Positions 26,093 to 36,411 of a stretch of DNA of 64,000 bases are shown piece after piece (positions within the stretch are counted from its first letter, which is position 1; the number at the start of each line of letters is the position of its first letter). A program made the translations under genes and the position numbers. The notes under the pieces were generated by a model. It had not been told where the DNA came from. It ran no database searches and was given only the letters and a program-made list of their open reading frames with translations. Source of the DNA: Thermothelomyces thermophilus ATCC 42464 (Eukaryota; Ascomycota; Sordariomycetes; Sordariales; Chaetomiaceae); the NCBI RefSeq assembly GCF_000226095.1, contig NC_016472.1, positions 5,146,001-5,210,000 on the forward strand. The letters run 5' to 3'.

Positions 26093-28394
26093 GGTGCCTC
26101 GGCAATTCGCACGCTCAGGGACGAAATGCGCTGACGGGGGGTCGGTTTCCGGTTTTGGTGCAGCGCGCAACTTGCGCACTCGGAAGGGACGAGATTAATA
26201 AACTGGAAATCTACCGTAACCGCATCTGGGTACGGTTCGAATGTTCACTGGAAGCTTTACCCAGGGTCTCCGGATTAAGGATAATCGATAAGAGCGCCGT
26301 CGTCGGGATCTTGAGCGGCCGGGAAGCGATATGTTCGAGGTTCAACTCGGTCTGGAGCATGTGCTAACCGCGGGGACTGGCCCCGGCACTTGTCGGCTCA
26401 AACCCTGGTCGCCGGATATGGGGGACCGACCTGTGCTGCGCAGCTCTCTAGCGGCCCCGCAAACAATGACGCAGGGGACTGCGAGCCGACGAAACCCCCC
26501 TGGTCCCGGGTTGTGCATGCCCATCCAGCGTTGATTTTTGGCATGTGAAAGCGACCCCTCTGAAGCAAGCGTATTGGTGCAAATCCATCCGTATCTAGCA
26601 CTTGTCCATCCTCACACCTTCAGTTGTTTTCCTGGTTGGTTCTTCGCTCAGAGCCATCATTCGATCGATTCCACTGAAGCGATTGCATCAGCCTTGTTCG
26701 TCCACATCGCGGTTAGTCCCAGTAATCCATCAGACTCTTTCTAACACCATTGACTGCACCATCGCATACTAATTACGGTACTTAACGCTTAAACTTTAGC
26801 ATTACAGGGGGGTAGCATTGAAACCTAGCATGCGGGTACGTATGTCCTTCTGCGATGACCACGTCGAGCTGCTCTGGGTCTACGCAGTAAATTAAGTACC
26901 ACGACCGCTCCAAGAGTACCTTACACTACATGATAGAGTTTGTCTTCTCGGCCGGGCTTAAAGATAGAGCAGACCATAAGTAGAAGACACCAACAGGTAG
27001 CTATTTGGCTCGCGTGTTGTAGCTGTATATGATGAACAGAGAGCTTCGCGGTCTCAGACGGGTTCTCCCGTCACCACCAGACTTGAGCCAGCTTCCCTAG
27101 TGGCAGCTGTTTAAATGCCCATCACGAGACTGAGACTGTTAGTTCATAACTGCCTTTCTCTAGCGAGGTAATAATCAAACAAGTCCCCCAATCTATCACT
27201 CAAGAACTAATTATTCCACTACCACGAAGGTGATACGATGTCGCGTTAGTTTTCTTTCACGCCGGTGCGATGTTAGACAAAAAGTCCCACGATAAAACCG
27301 ACCTAGCTAAGCAAGTTATTTGTCAAATGTTCGTATGTACAGCACAGTACATACAGTACTGGCTCATTGGATGCCTACACGCGCCCAGCCGAGCCCCTCA
27401 GCTGGTAAATTTTCCGGCCGCTCTTACTCGCTGTTACCGCCACGGTCCAGAAGGCTAGGTTCTCGATGCACGCCAGCGAGGACACCGACAAGCACGTTGC
27501 TATCAAGAGCGTAATTAAGAATGTACCCAGCAGGTTTGCTCCAGTTGGCTCAGGCACTGTATCTTAGGCACCTTAGGTATGTCCCTGCCCTATCTTCATA
27601 GTAGTACCTTTGGTGCCTGCCTTATCGGGCGTCTATTAACCCGCCAACCTGTGTAACCAACATTAAAGGCCCAGCGTGCGAGGTTGGCGCGGTCAAGAAC
27701 AGGCAGGCTATTGACGAAGGTGAGGAGAAATTGCAGAAGGAACAGCCGGCTTTGGCAGTTTTCGATGCTCAGCCGCCGAGACAACAAGAGTCGTACCGTA
27801 CATTAATTATTAGCCGCAGCCAGTCCAACCCCGAGACTTTGTTTCCTTCGTGCTTGAACAGCCTATCTGTGCTACCTTGCATAGGATGCCCAGCCCGTCT
27901 CGGCGGCGGATACATCCGGTCCGAGTCCCAATCATGTTATCGCCTTCTCCGACTGCCCCCCCGATCGGCTCAGCCAGTGATCGGTATGTTCCCGGCGCAC
28001 GCTGCGGGCGTACTCCGTGTCAACTACTGGTATGACGTTAACATTGTGTTGCAGACGAGATTAATAATATGCACAGGGAGACAGCGTTTACGTCGCTGGA
28101 GCTACTCCTAGTCCGGCTTATGGACGATTTTCTCATCAGTAACGGAGGATGCAATCCTCGCGTGCCAATCGATCATTCTAGGCGCTCTCATGGAGCATTT
28201 GGCAGCCGAGGGAATCCTGAAAGGAGTGAGAGGCTGTTCCTTCCAAAACATGGATTTTGAGCGAGCAATTGCGGCCGTCAAAGCTATTGGATCCCTTGAG
28301 TTGAATTTGAAAACAGCTTCATGGGAGCTGGTATCGTTGCGACTTCTCTCTCGGTAAGGCCGCGGAAAATATTATTATCACCGCCCACGTCAAG
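26093..28394. other. intergenic, 2.3 kb, no gene supported
   Basis: Promoter of the PXMP4-like gene at the left end, then moderately AT-rich sequence with many short frames lacking motifs. An inverted repeat GTATGTAC-6 nt-GTACATAC lies at 27333-27354. The right part, next to a solo LTR, may hold unrecognised repeat debris. Confidence 0.4.
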
Positions 28395-28606
28395 TGCCGA
28401 ACGCAGTGATGAGCTTCCGGGAGCGTTGAAAGCAGTCTCCAGTGGGTGGCTGTACGAAGGAAAAGAGTGCCTTGTTGAAGCTATCTACAAAGGAGACAAA
28501 ACGAGTGGTATTTATAGACAAAGGGACTGGCCAATGCGTTGAACAGCCTCATACAGCTGTGGCAAACGCGTGGCTAATACGTTTGGAAGCTCCACAGCTT
28601 CCGACA
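28395..28606 (-). repeat. solo LTR of the Ty1/Copia family found at 40.3-59.1 kb
   Basis: A 212-bp sequence whose reverse complement matches the 209-bp LTRs at 40341 and 58918. It begins TG and ends CA, and is flanked by a perfect 5-bp target duplication TCAAG (28390-28394 and 28607-28611). A TATAAATA box lies mid-LTR. No internal element sequence is present, so it is a recombination remnant. It shows far less C-to-T/G-to-A change than the full-length copy. Confidence 0.9.
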
Positions 28607-28611
28607 TCAAG

Positions 28612-29005
28612 CTTTATGTCTGCAGCGCAAATGGAATCAAGTGTGTGCTTCTAATAACCGAGGCCGTGAGTCTGTACTAGTTCCGAGTTCCGCGAGCGAT
28701 ATTTAGCAGGAGAGATCCTCTTTTAACCTTGCCACTGGAATGTTAAAGTGCGATTCCTCCTTCGAGCTCGTATGATCACTTAACATATAATTAACTAATG
28801 CGAATGTATATACATTGGACATACAAGTATCAACAGTATCTTGGGAGTTATAGTTACGCTCCTAACGGCAGGAAGAGGAGTTGACAAGAGAAATAATTAG
28901 AAGAACAACCAACGAGACCCAGCTTCCCCTTGACCGCCCGGGAACACGACACGACTGCTGCCGAGGTTGCGTGATCATACAATTAATTACCCGGTTGGCA
29001 CAACC
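28612..29005. other. intergenic, 0.4 kb
   Basis: AT-rich 3' flank of the Zn2Cys6 regulator gene. No gene seen. Confidence 0.45.
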
Positions 29006-31750
29006 CTAGCCAAACCACCCGTTCGAAAAGAAGCTCTCCCATGCAACCTCTTCCCCAAACCCGTCAAAATCAAACCCCGGCATTCCCTCTATTCCCACTC
29101 CGCCGATTCCCATTCTCCCCCCATGCACTGGGGAAGAAGACAACGATGACAACGGCTCCATCACCACCCCATTCTCTCCTCCTCCTCCTCCTCCTCCATC
29201 TCCTCCTCCTCCGGCCGCGCTCCCTCCCGCGGCCGCGTCACCGGCGGCCAGGTTCCCCTCGGCAGCCGCCCTGGCCGAGAGCAGACCGCAGCAGAAGCGC
29301 AGGCTGTCCCGGGCGGCGCGGGCGATGGCGGCCTCGACCGAGCCGCCGCGGCGGTCGTCGTCGTCGTTATCATGATCCGATCCCTGCTCCTCCTGCTCCT
29401 GCTCCTCGAGAGCGCGGACCTGGGCGAGCACCATGCTGAGGAACATGTGCAGCTTGACGTTGGTCTCGGCGCCGCGGGCGACGCGGGCCTCGGCGTGGGC
29501 GAGCAGGTGGGCGACGGCGCGGACGAGGGCGCCGCGCAGGTGGGCGGAGCGCCGCAGCGAGCCGTCGCGCCGCTGCGCCTCGGCGTGCGCCAGCAGCTCC
29601 AGGCTCACGGCCGCCGCCGCGCACCGCAGCCCTTCGCGGAACATGCCGCCCGCCGTGGTGAGCAGGCGGGAGAACGCGTCCTCGTCTCCTCCTGCTTTCC
29701 CGCTTTCGTCTTCTTCTTCTTCTTCTTCTTCTTCTGTTTCTCCTTCCCCCTTCCCATTGCCAGCGGGTTGTTGTTGTTGTTGTTGTCGTCGTCGTCGTCT
29801 CCGTCCTTGTGGTGTTGGTTTCTCTGGATAGGCGAGGGCCAGAGCGGCGTTCAGGCTGACTTTGAGGGAGTAATGGAAGAGCGGATTGCTGCGGGCCCGG
29901 TGGCTGAAGGGAAAATGCAAGGGGATGAGAAAGCGACGGGTGAGGTAGTCGAGGAGGTTGCGGTGGAACGGGGTGCACCTAGGTTTCGGGCTGTTCTTCT
30001 TGGGTGCAAAGAGGGCGGCGTTGGTCTGGATGCTGGAGGTGAGCTCTGCCGTAAGGGCGAGTGCGCGCTGGTAGGAGCGGTCAGAGTTGAGGCTGTTGAG
30101 GAACTGGACGATGCGGAGGCGGGTTGGGAAGGAGGCGCGCAGGGCGATCTGGATGGCGGTCGAGGTGAAGGTTTCTTTGGGATGCGGCCGAAGCACGGTG
30201 GTTGACTCGCTGATCTCGTCGTCGTTGATGTTGGAAGGCGGCCGGGTGTCAAACTCGTCGAGCGAGATGCGGGGCGGCATCCAGGCGTCCAAGGCCGACT
30301 GGACAACCAGCTCCAGGATGGTTGCCCACAGGCGCCGGCGGAGTTCGGCCTGTAGTAGGGACATGGCTGGGAGATGGCTGGGGTCGCGGTGCATGCCTAT
30401 CTGCATGGCTGCGTTGAGCAACGACCCGGTCGAGACCCATACGGTGTCCCCGCCCATGGAGAAGATCTGGCGGGCGAGCATGGCCAGACAGTGGACCTGC
30501 AGTCCAGCGATGTCGAGACGGTCCTTCTCCAGGGGCCCGGAGAGCCAGGTTTCGGCCGCGTAGATCCATTGGTGAACCACCTCGGTGTTGTGCTGTCTGG
30601 CGGCCGCGTCTGCATGCTCGTAGAGGCTCGACCCTATCCCGACGACGAGGAGGATGATGTGGCGTACCTCCTCCTGGACGCTCGCGGGATGGTCACAGTA
30701 TCTTTGGTAGTCGGCCCAGAAAGTTGGGGCATGGAGTATTCGGTGGCTGCGATGCACGGTCAGCATTCCCGTGACTTTCTGTAATTACCCGACACCGGTT
30801 TGTTTCTGTTTAGGGGGTTCGCGTGAGAGATATACGTACGTAGATTCAAAGTTTTCGAAATAAAGACTCGCCATCTTCCTCGACACCTCAGGGGAGGGAG
30901 CACCAAGGAAGGCAAAGGGGGTCGGCAGACCGCGGGTCGGGCGGGTGACCTTGATGCCCTTGGCGCTGTTCTTACAGGCCTGGAGCGCGTGGCTCGCTTC
31001 GGCGATCAAGGGCGCGATCTCGGGCTTCTGGTACGAAGCAACGTGGGGGTGCTCTTTGCCCAAGATGGCAGCGTAGCAGGCAATGATGGAAGAAAATTCG
31101 GTCGCGTCGCCGACCCAGCGAGTGCGGCCCCAGTCCCGCTGCTTGGATAGGAGAGGCTGCCAGTCCTGCGTCCCCGGCAGTCGAGGCGCGGGGGCTCGCA
31201 GGCCTTCCTCGGTCTCTGACGCCTCATTGAGGGCGGGGGCTGTGGTGTTGTTACTGTTGTTACCAGCTCCGGCCTGGGAAGCCGATGGTTCTTCAAGCCT
31301 TCGTGGGCGATCCAAGACGTGACATGGGCCGGATGCATCCAATCCCGAGTCTCGTCCGCCGCGGATGGCTGAATCAAAGCCGGAAGGTGTTTGATTTGAC
31401 CCTGGTATGTTTTCACGCGCTGTTGCTCCCGACGATGATGTATTAGGTAAGACACCAATTGAGGGCGGAATTGCGGTTGCAGTTGCAATTGTCGCCGCTG
31501 CTGATGTCGCTGTTGTTGTTGTTGTTGTGGCTGTTGCTGTAGTAGTACTTGTTGTTATCAGCCCGGGGCTCCCCGAGCGCTGCTTGGGGCTAACGGCAGA
31601 ATCATCACGGGCGAATGGCTTGTAGACGCAGTGCTTTCCGTGGCGGGCGCAATGCGCACATGGGTTGCTATGATCGCACTTGACTTTCCGGCGGCGACAT
31701 TCCCAACACGAGAGGGCGGGCCGTCGACGCCGGCGCACAGTGGGGTCCAT
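29006..31750 (-). CDS. Zn2Cys6 transcription factor with fungal-specific MHR domain
   Basis: Gal4-type nuclear regulator. Exons 31750-30840 and 30746-29006 give 883 residues; the join reads NFESTHRILHAPTFWADY. The binuclear zinc cluster is near the N-terminus: LSCWECRRRKVKCDHSNPC then AHCARHGKHCVYKP (spacing C-x2-C-x6-C-x5-C-x2-C-x6-C), preceded by basic VRRRRRP. A Thr/Ala-rich linker follows. The middle-homology domain (about 300-560) has MQIGMHRDPSHLP, ELRRRLWATILELVVQSALD and PPRISLDEFDTRPPSNINDD. The C-terminal part carries low-complexity runs (Gln, Glu, Ala, Gly; TTC repeats at about 29706-29735) and an acidic/aromatic end. It is divergent from a FAD monooxygenase with 545 bp between starts, so it may control it. 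Targets unknown. Confidence 0.92.
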
Positions 31751-32295
31751 CTACCCGATAACTCGGCCGAAACCGCGCGTAGCCGCCAGAGCAAGATTTG
31801 AACAAGACCTGGCCCAAAACCGACCTTTAAGTTGATTTTCGGAAGAAAATGGGTCGTCTTTGGGGGGTTTCTCGATTTGTTGAGCGAACGATGTTCACAG
31901 GGGTAGCGAATTTTCCGTCCCCGATCGAGCTTATGTCCGCTAACAGGGCCGTCTCGGCCGAACTAAGGCCAGCACCGGGGATAAGGCGTGTTAGTGGTCT
32001 CAAGCAATGCCTGGCCACGCCATGATATATATATCAGTCAGTTCGCTGCCATTTCTTTCCTAACATTGTATGTACTTGGTTCAGAATTCGCATGTCGTGA
32101 GTATCCAAACGCGAGTTTCAGCCTGGGATTTTTTCCCCCATTTTTTAAATTGTTTATCCTTCCTCTCAACTTCATCGACTGTACCAATAACATGGCTAAC
32201 TTGCCAAACTAATAGCCCAAGTTAACCTACCTCTCGACCTCAATCACTACGGATTCGACACGGCCGCTACGACTACGAATTAGTTCGGTTGAATC
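31751..32295. promoter_or_regulatory. divergent promoter of Zn2Cys6 regulator and FAD monooxygenase
   Basis: 545 bp between two start codons facing apart. The 10-mer CTCGGCCGAA occurs twice (31762-31771 and 31953-31962); its core CGGCCG is an inverted CGG pair, the half-site type read by Zn2Cys6 dimers. A third CGGCCG is at 32261-32266. A TATATATAT stretch at about 32025-32033 may serve the rightward gene. Binding is inference. Confidence 0.45.
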
Positions 32296-33582
32296 ATGTC
32301 TCCGACTGTACTCCGAGTACTCATTAGTGGTGGCGGCATCGCTGGCAACGCCCTTGCCTTCTGGCTGGCCAAGCAAGGCCACATCGTCACCGTCGTCGAG
32401 CGATTTCCGCACCTGCGCGCCACGGGACTGCAACTCGACCTGCGCGGCCCCGGCATCCAAGTCCTCAAAAAGATGGGCCTCGAGGAGGCTTTCCGGGCCA
32501 GGGCAGCCCCTGAGCAGGGCATGCAGGTGGTCGACAAGTCGGCCAGACGGCGGGCCTACTTCCCGGCCAACAAGTCGGGCAGCGGCAAGCAGAGCCTGAC
32601 TTCCGAGTTCGAGATCATGAGGGGCGACCTGTGCCGCCTCCTCTACGACGCCGCGCGAGGATGCGAGAATCCGCCCCGGTACGTCTTCGGGACGGCCGTC
32701 GAGAGCTTCGAGCAGAACAAGAACGGCTCCTCCGTCGAGGTCCGCTTCGAGAACGGCCAGAGAGACAGCTTCGACCTCCTCGTCGGCGCCGACGGCCAGT
32801 GGTCGCGAACTCGGAGGATGATGCTCGGGATCGGGCCCACGGACGGAATGCAGCGGATCCCGGGCTTCCATATCGCCTACTTCACCATGCCTCTGCCCAT
32901 GCAGAAAGGGGAGGAGTGCCTGGCGACGACCTACATGGCCCCCGGACGGCGCGGGTTCATGACGAGAAGGCACAGCCCCGACAAGGTTCAGGTGATGCTC
33001 ACGTCCAAGACCGACCCGGACCGGCTGCAGAGCGTACCGAGGGGTGACGTGGAGCAGGAGAAGGAAGCCATGGCCGACATATTCAGAGGCGCAGGGTGGA
33101 TAACGGAAGACGTCATCGAGGGCATGCGGGCCGCAGAGGACTTTTACTGCGAGCGGATCGGCCTGGTCAAGGTGCCGCGCTGGTCTTCCGGCCACGTCGC
33201 GCTGGTCGGGGACGCCGCCCACTGCCCGACCGTGCTCTCGGGCATGGGCACCACCTGCGCCATGGTGGGCGCTTACATCCTGGCTGGCGAGATTGGGAGG
33301 TATTCTGTGAGCGGTAGCGGGAATGGGGAGCCGGACGGTCTGGAGGCCGCACTGAAGCGCTACGAAGAGACGCTCCGGCCATTCGTGGACGGCATGCAGG
33401 AGGGCATCCTCGAGAGGGCCGACAGTCAGTGGGTCCTGTCGGGGTCCGCGTTCGGGGTCGAGCTCTGGAACTGTCTCATGGGACTTGTTTCCTTTTTCAG
33501 GATCAACATTGCAGAAGTTTTCGGTATCCGCGAGACCGTCAAGGGCTGGAACCTCCCTGACTACGAGGTTCTTCGCGAGTAA
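32296..33582 (+). CDS. FAD-dependent aromatic-type monooxygenase (PHBH/TetX-like)
   Basis: Class A flavin monooxygenase, expected to hydroxylate a small aromatic or polycyclic substrate with NAD(P)H and oxygen; substrate not predictable. Single exon, 428 residues. The Rossmann motif is VLISGGGIAGNALAFWLAKQ (residues about 8-27) ending with the ribose-binding Glu in VVER. The DG motif is LLVGADGQWSRTRRM (about 165-180). The second FAD motif is HVALVGDAAHCPTVLSGMGT followed by CAMVGAYILAGEI (about 300-335). Layout and length resemble TetX/rifampicin-type monooxygenases. No signal peptide. It shares a promoter with the Zn2Cys6 gene. A short A/G homopolymer tract follows the stop. Confidence 0.93.
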   Translation: MSPTVLRVLISGGGIAGNALAFWLAKQGHIVTVVERFPHLRATGLQLDLRGPGIQVLKKMGLEEAFRARAAPEQGMQVVDKSARRRAYFPANKSGSGKQSLTSEFEIMRGDLCRLLYDAARGCENPPRYVFGTAVESFEQNKNGSSVEVRFENGQRDSFDLLVGADGQWSRTRRMMLGIGPTDGMQRIPGFHIAYFTMPLPMQKGEECLATTYMAPGRRGFMTRRHSPDKVQVMLTSKTDPDRLQSVPRGDVEQEKEAMADIFRGAGWITEDVIEGMRAAEDFYCERIGLVKVPRWSSGHVALVGDAAHCPTVLSGMGTTCAMVGAYILAGEIGRYSVSGSGNGEPDGLEAALKRYEETLRPFVDGMQEGILERADSQWVLSGSAFGVELWNCLMGLVSFFRINIAEVFGIRETVKGWNLPDYEVLRE

Positions 33583-34282
33583 AAAAAAAAGGGGGGGGGC
33601 AGTACTTGTGTCGACGCGATTGTTTGCCTAGGTGCAATTGTACGATCAAGTGTAGGACAGAATAATAATGGTAGCTCGCCACTCGACTTCTCTCAACCGC
33701 ATGGTATATAACGTTAAACCGTGAAACTAGAAACGATCCAGGTACAAGATTCAGGAATATAATACTCTGTCTTAATGACCGGATAATTAATTACTGTATC
33801 CAATCTCTCTCGCAGGTCCGCATCATTGCATACCTTGCTCAGTTATTATTAATACACCAAACTGTGTCTGGTCGCCGAACCGGACCACCTGAGAACGGTT
33901 GTATTCAAATTTCAGCTCACACAAATACAATCAGTATCTCTCACTGCTCGGCTAACCCTTCGGCATGCCTTCGAAGTCTTGTGAACAGCATGCCTCTTTC
34001 CTATCCACTTGCCTACTCCTCCTTCGTCGCTTGGTCCTCAAACCCGCCCTCCCCCGCCTCCTTTTTGCTGGCGTACCTCTATCGGTTGAATCCCCTATTT
34101 CAAGCTGTCAGCATCACGATGCACAAGCCCGACTCTTGTTCCCTGCTGTCGCTCTAATCAACTAATAGCAGTCGTAGCCCCTCACTTTGGCGCAGAGATG
34201 ATAACATTAATCACAAGCCAATTCACCAGCAACGGGAGAAACAAAACGAAGAAGGGAGAGAGAGAGAGAGAGAGAAAATGTT
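33583..34282. other. intergenic, 0.7 kb, converging 3' ends
   Basis: 3' flanks of the monooxygenase (+) and the RING/IBR gene (-). An AG dinucleotide run lies at about 34255-34275. I searched the minus strand here for a RING2 exon (CPxC, GCNH) for the neighbouring gene and saw none. Confidence 0.45.
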
Positions 34283-35428
34283 TCATGGGACAAACTCACC
34301 AGTCCTAAGCTCCTTTTCCTCTCCGCCAACTACGCCACCACCACCACCACTATTGGCACCACGGCACGCCCCAGGCCCGAAATGCGACCTGCCCCCGCAC
34401 AGTTTGCAGGTCCGCCGCCCGCACAGCGGACACAGCAGCGCCGTCCGGCCGGGGCCCCCCGGCGGTGCCCGCCCCCACCCGCCGTCCGCCGCCCCCCGCG
34501 CCCACGCCCACGTGCCCCCCTTACTACTACTACTACTACTACTACCCACGGATCCGGATCCGGACTCGGACTGGGACCCGGACTGGGAACCGGACTGGGA
34601 CCCGGACTGGGATCCGAGCCGCCGGGACAGGAGGAAGACGCCGCAGCCGTCCCGGTCGTGGCAGTAGAGGCGGTCGGCGGCGGGGGCGCGGCGCTCGCGC
34701 AGCTTGGCGCGGTACGCGAGGAACTCGGCCGGGGTGGCGGCCTCGCCGAGCGCCGCGAGCGGGAGGGGCGCCCCGCACGGCCCGGAAGTCGAGCCCGGGG
34801 GTGCGGCCGGGGCCGGGGCCGGGGCCGGGGCCGGGCAGGTGGCTGGTGCAAAGGAGGAGGAGGAGGAGGACGGGTCCGAGGTGGAGAAGAGCGAGGCCAG
34901 CAGGGAGGCGCGGGTGCAGCGCCTGCAGAGGCGGTGGCCGCACGGGAGGGGCGATGGGTGTGGCTCTCTCCCGTGTTTCCGGGGTCTCGAGACGGGGCGG
35001 TGGCAGTTGGAGCAGAACTTCTCGAAGCCGGTTGGGACGCTCTGTCGTTCTCGTTCTCGAGGACCGGTCAAAGTGGATGGTGATGAGAATGATGCCGCTG
35101 GGGTCGGCGTGCCGAGGAGAGTCTGGGACGGTGTTGGCGACGGCGGGTGGACGGGGGACGTCGGCGGTGTTGCTGGCCTGGATACGGCGGGAGTTTGCTG
35201 TTGTCTGTCAGGGGGTTCTGTCTGTCGTGGGTTCCCTGATGGCGGCGGTGTGGGAAGTCCGTATGCCCTCGGCCGAGTTTCCCCCGGAGTCAAGGGGTCT
35301 GGGAGTGGTGTCTCATTATTATTGTCGCATGGCGAGGCCGGCTCGGGTGGGCAGTCCATAGCACTGGCACCCGCCGGTGTCGATGATTTAGGGCCCGGTG
35401 AAGGAGGCCTGGACAGTCCGCTGCCCAT
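34283..35428 (-). CDS. RING-IBR protein without RING2, paralogue of the 22-kb RBR gene
   Basis: Single frame of 381 residues; role as an E3 is doubtful. It starts MGSGLSRPPSP, a possible N-myristoylation signal (Gly2, Ser6). Residues about 12-130 are Pro/Ser/Thr-rich. RING1-like Cys/His: FEKFCSNCHRPVSR then LPCGHRLCRRCTRASLL. The segment FLAYRAKLRERRAPAADRLY then CHDRDGCGVFLL parallels the helix and CHDPRCGRFIP of the paralogue, and LLCPLCGRRTCKLCGGRSHF matches its IBR. A 12-bp minisatellite (about 34550-34620) gives GSQS repeats. After the IBR a Gly-rich linker ends at GEFVP with no RING2 and hence no catalytic Cys. CTG|GTGAGT near the stop is a possible donor, but no RING2 exon is visible downstream. 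Confidence 0.75.
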   Translation of the reverse strand: MGSGLSRPPSPGPKSSTPAGASAMDCPPEPASPCDNNNETPLPDPLTPGETRPRAYGLPTPPPSGNPRQTEPPDRQQQTPAVSRPATPPTSPVHPPSPTPSQTLLGTPTPAASFSSPSTLTGPRERERQSVPTGFEKFCSNCHRPVSRPRKHGREPHPSPLPCGHRLCRRCTRASLLASLFSTSDPSSSSSSFAPATCPAPAPAPAPAAPPGSTSGPCGAPLPLAALGEAATPAEFLAYRAKLRERRAPAADRLYCHDRDGCGVFLLSRRLGSQSGSQSGSQSGSQSESGSGSVGSSSSSSSKGGTWAWARGAADGGWGRAPPGGPGRTALLCPLCGRRTCKLCGGRSHFGPGACRGANSGGGGGVVGGEEKELRTGEFVP

Positions 35429-36411
35429 GTCTGTCCAATGTAATTAGAGGAGGAAAGTGGAGTATTTCTCTGATGTTGAACCTATTTCGAGAGTTCGGAC
35501 AGAAAGAATCGACTTTGCTCACCAAGGTACGACAATCAGGAACCATCTTAGAGCCATAGTTGATTCTATATACCTAAGTCAGGTACCTACCTTACATAAG
35601 GTAATTAGTCCGGCTCAGCCTTGGAACCCGATAACTCTCGTTCAACTTGGTGCCATCGTATTGGAACAGCACATAGCTCTCGCGGCCACTGTGCCTCTTC
35701 TTGCCCCGGTCTCTTGGTTGACTCTTTTTTTCGCCTGACATTGTGTGGCAGCATCTGAGTGGCCGCTTGCCACTGGAGAGGATTCAGCGAGTTGCGCGTT
35801 AGTGATTGGCCAACTGCGCTAACTGATGCCTTTGTAAACTTGGCGGGTATTAATAAGTTGCACAGTAATTAATACCATACTATGGCAGGCATGCTGCGTG
35901 CTTGCTTCTTTGATTGTCCCCTTGCTGCTTAATCTTCCTCTCGGAAAATGGTTTATCAAATCAGTTACCATTAGAATTCTATTAGACTATTGGACAGCAG
36001 AAATAGTGAAGAAGGTTTATTAATAGCAGCTAAAGCGGGTGTATATACATTGTCTCTTGCAGCGCGAGGGCGATGCTGCGTAGCTGAGGGATGAAAACCA
36101 CGAGGAAGTTGCGGGTGGTTCATTTTTTACGAGCGAACTTCTTAAGCATTGAAATTCCACGGTACCTAGGTAGTTCGGTAGTTACCTGGGATTAGGAAAG
36201 TGAAAGAGGCACGAGCTGGTCAAATGGTTCCTACCTGCTAGTTATCGGCACGGACCACCAATAGGAAACAAGAACCCACCAAATTCAGGCCACTACGGAG
36301 TGAAACCTCGGCCACGGATTCTCCGAGTATTCCATATTAATCCGTACTTATTAATTATTAGAAGCCTGCTCAACCTTCAGTTTTCGGCATCACTCAATGG
36401 CCGGGGCTTGA
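35429..36411. other. intergenic, 1 kb, divergent promoter region
   Basis: Upstream of both the leftward RING/IBR gene and the rightward FAD oxidoreductase. AT-rich, with no supported gene; a 93-codon frame at 35457-35738 lacks motifs. Confidence 0.4.
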
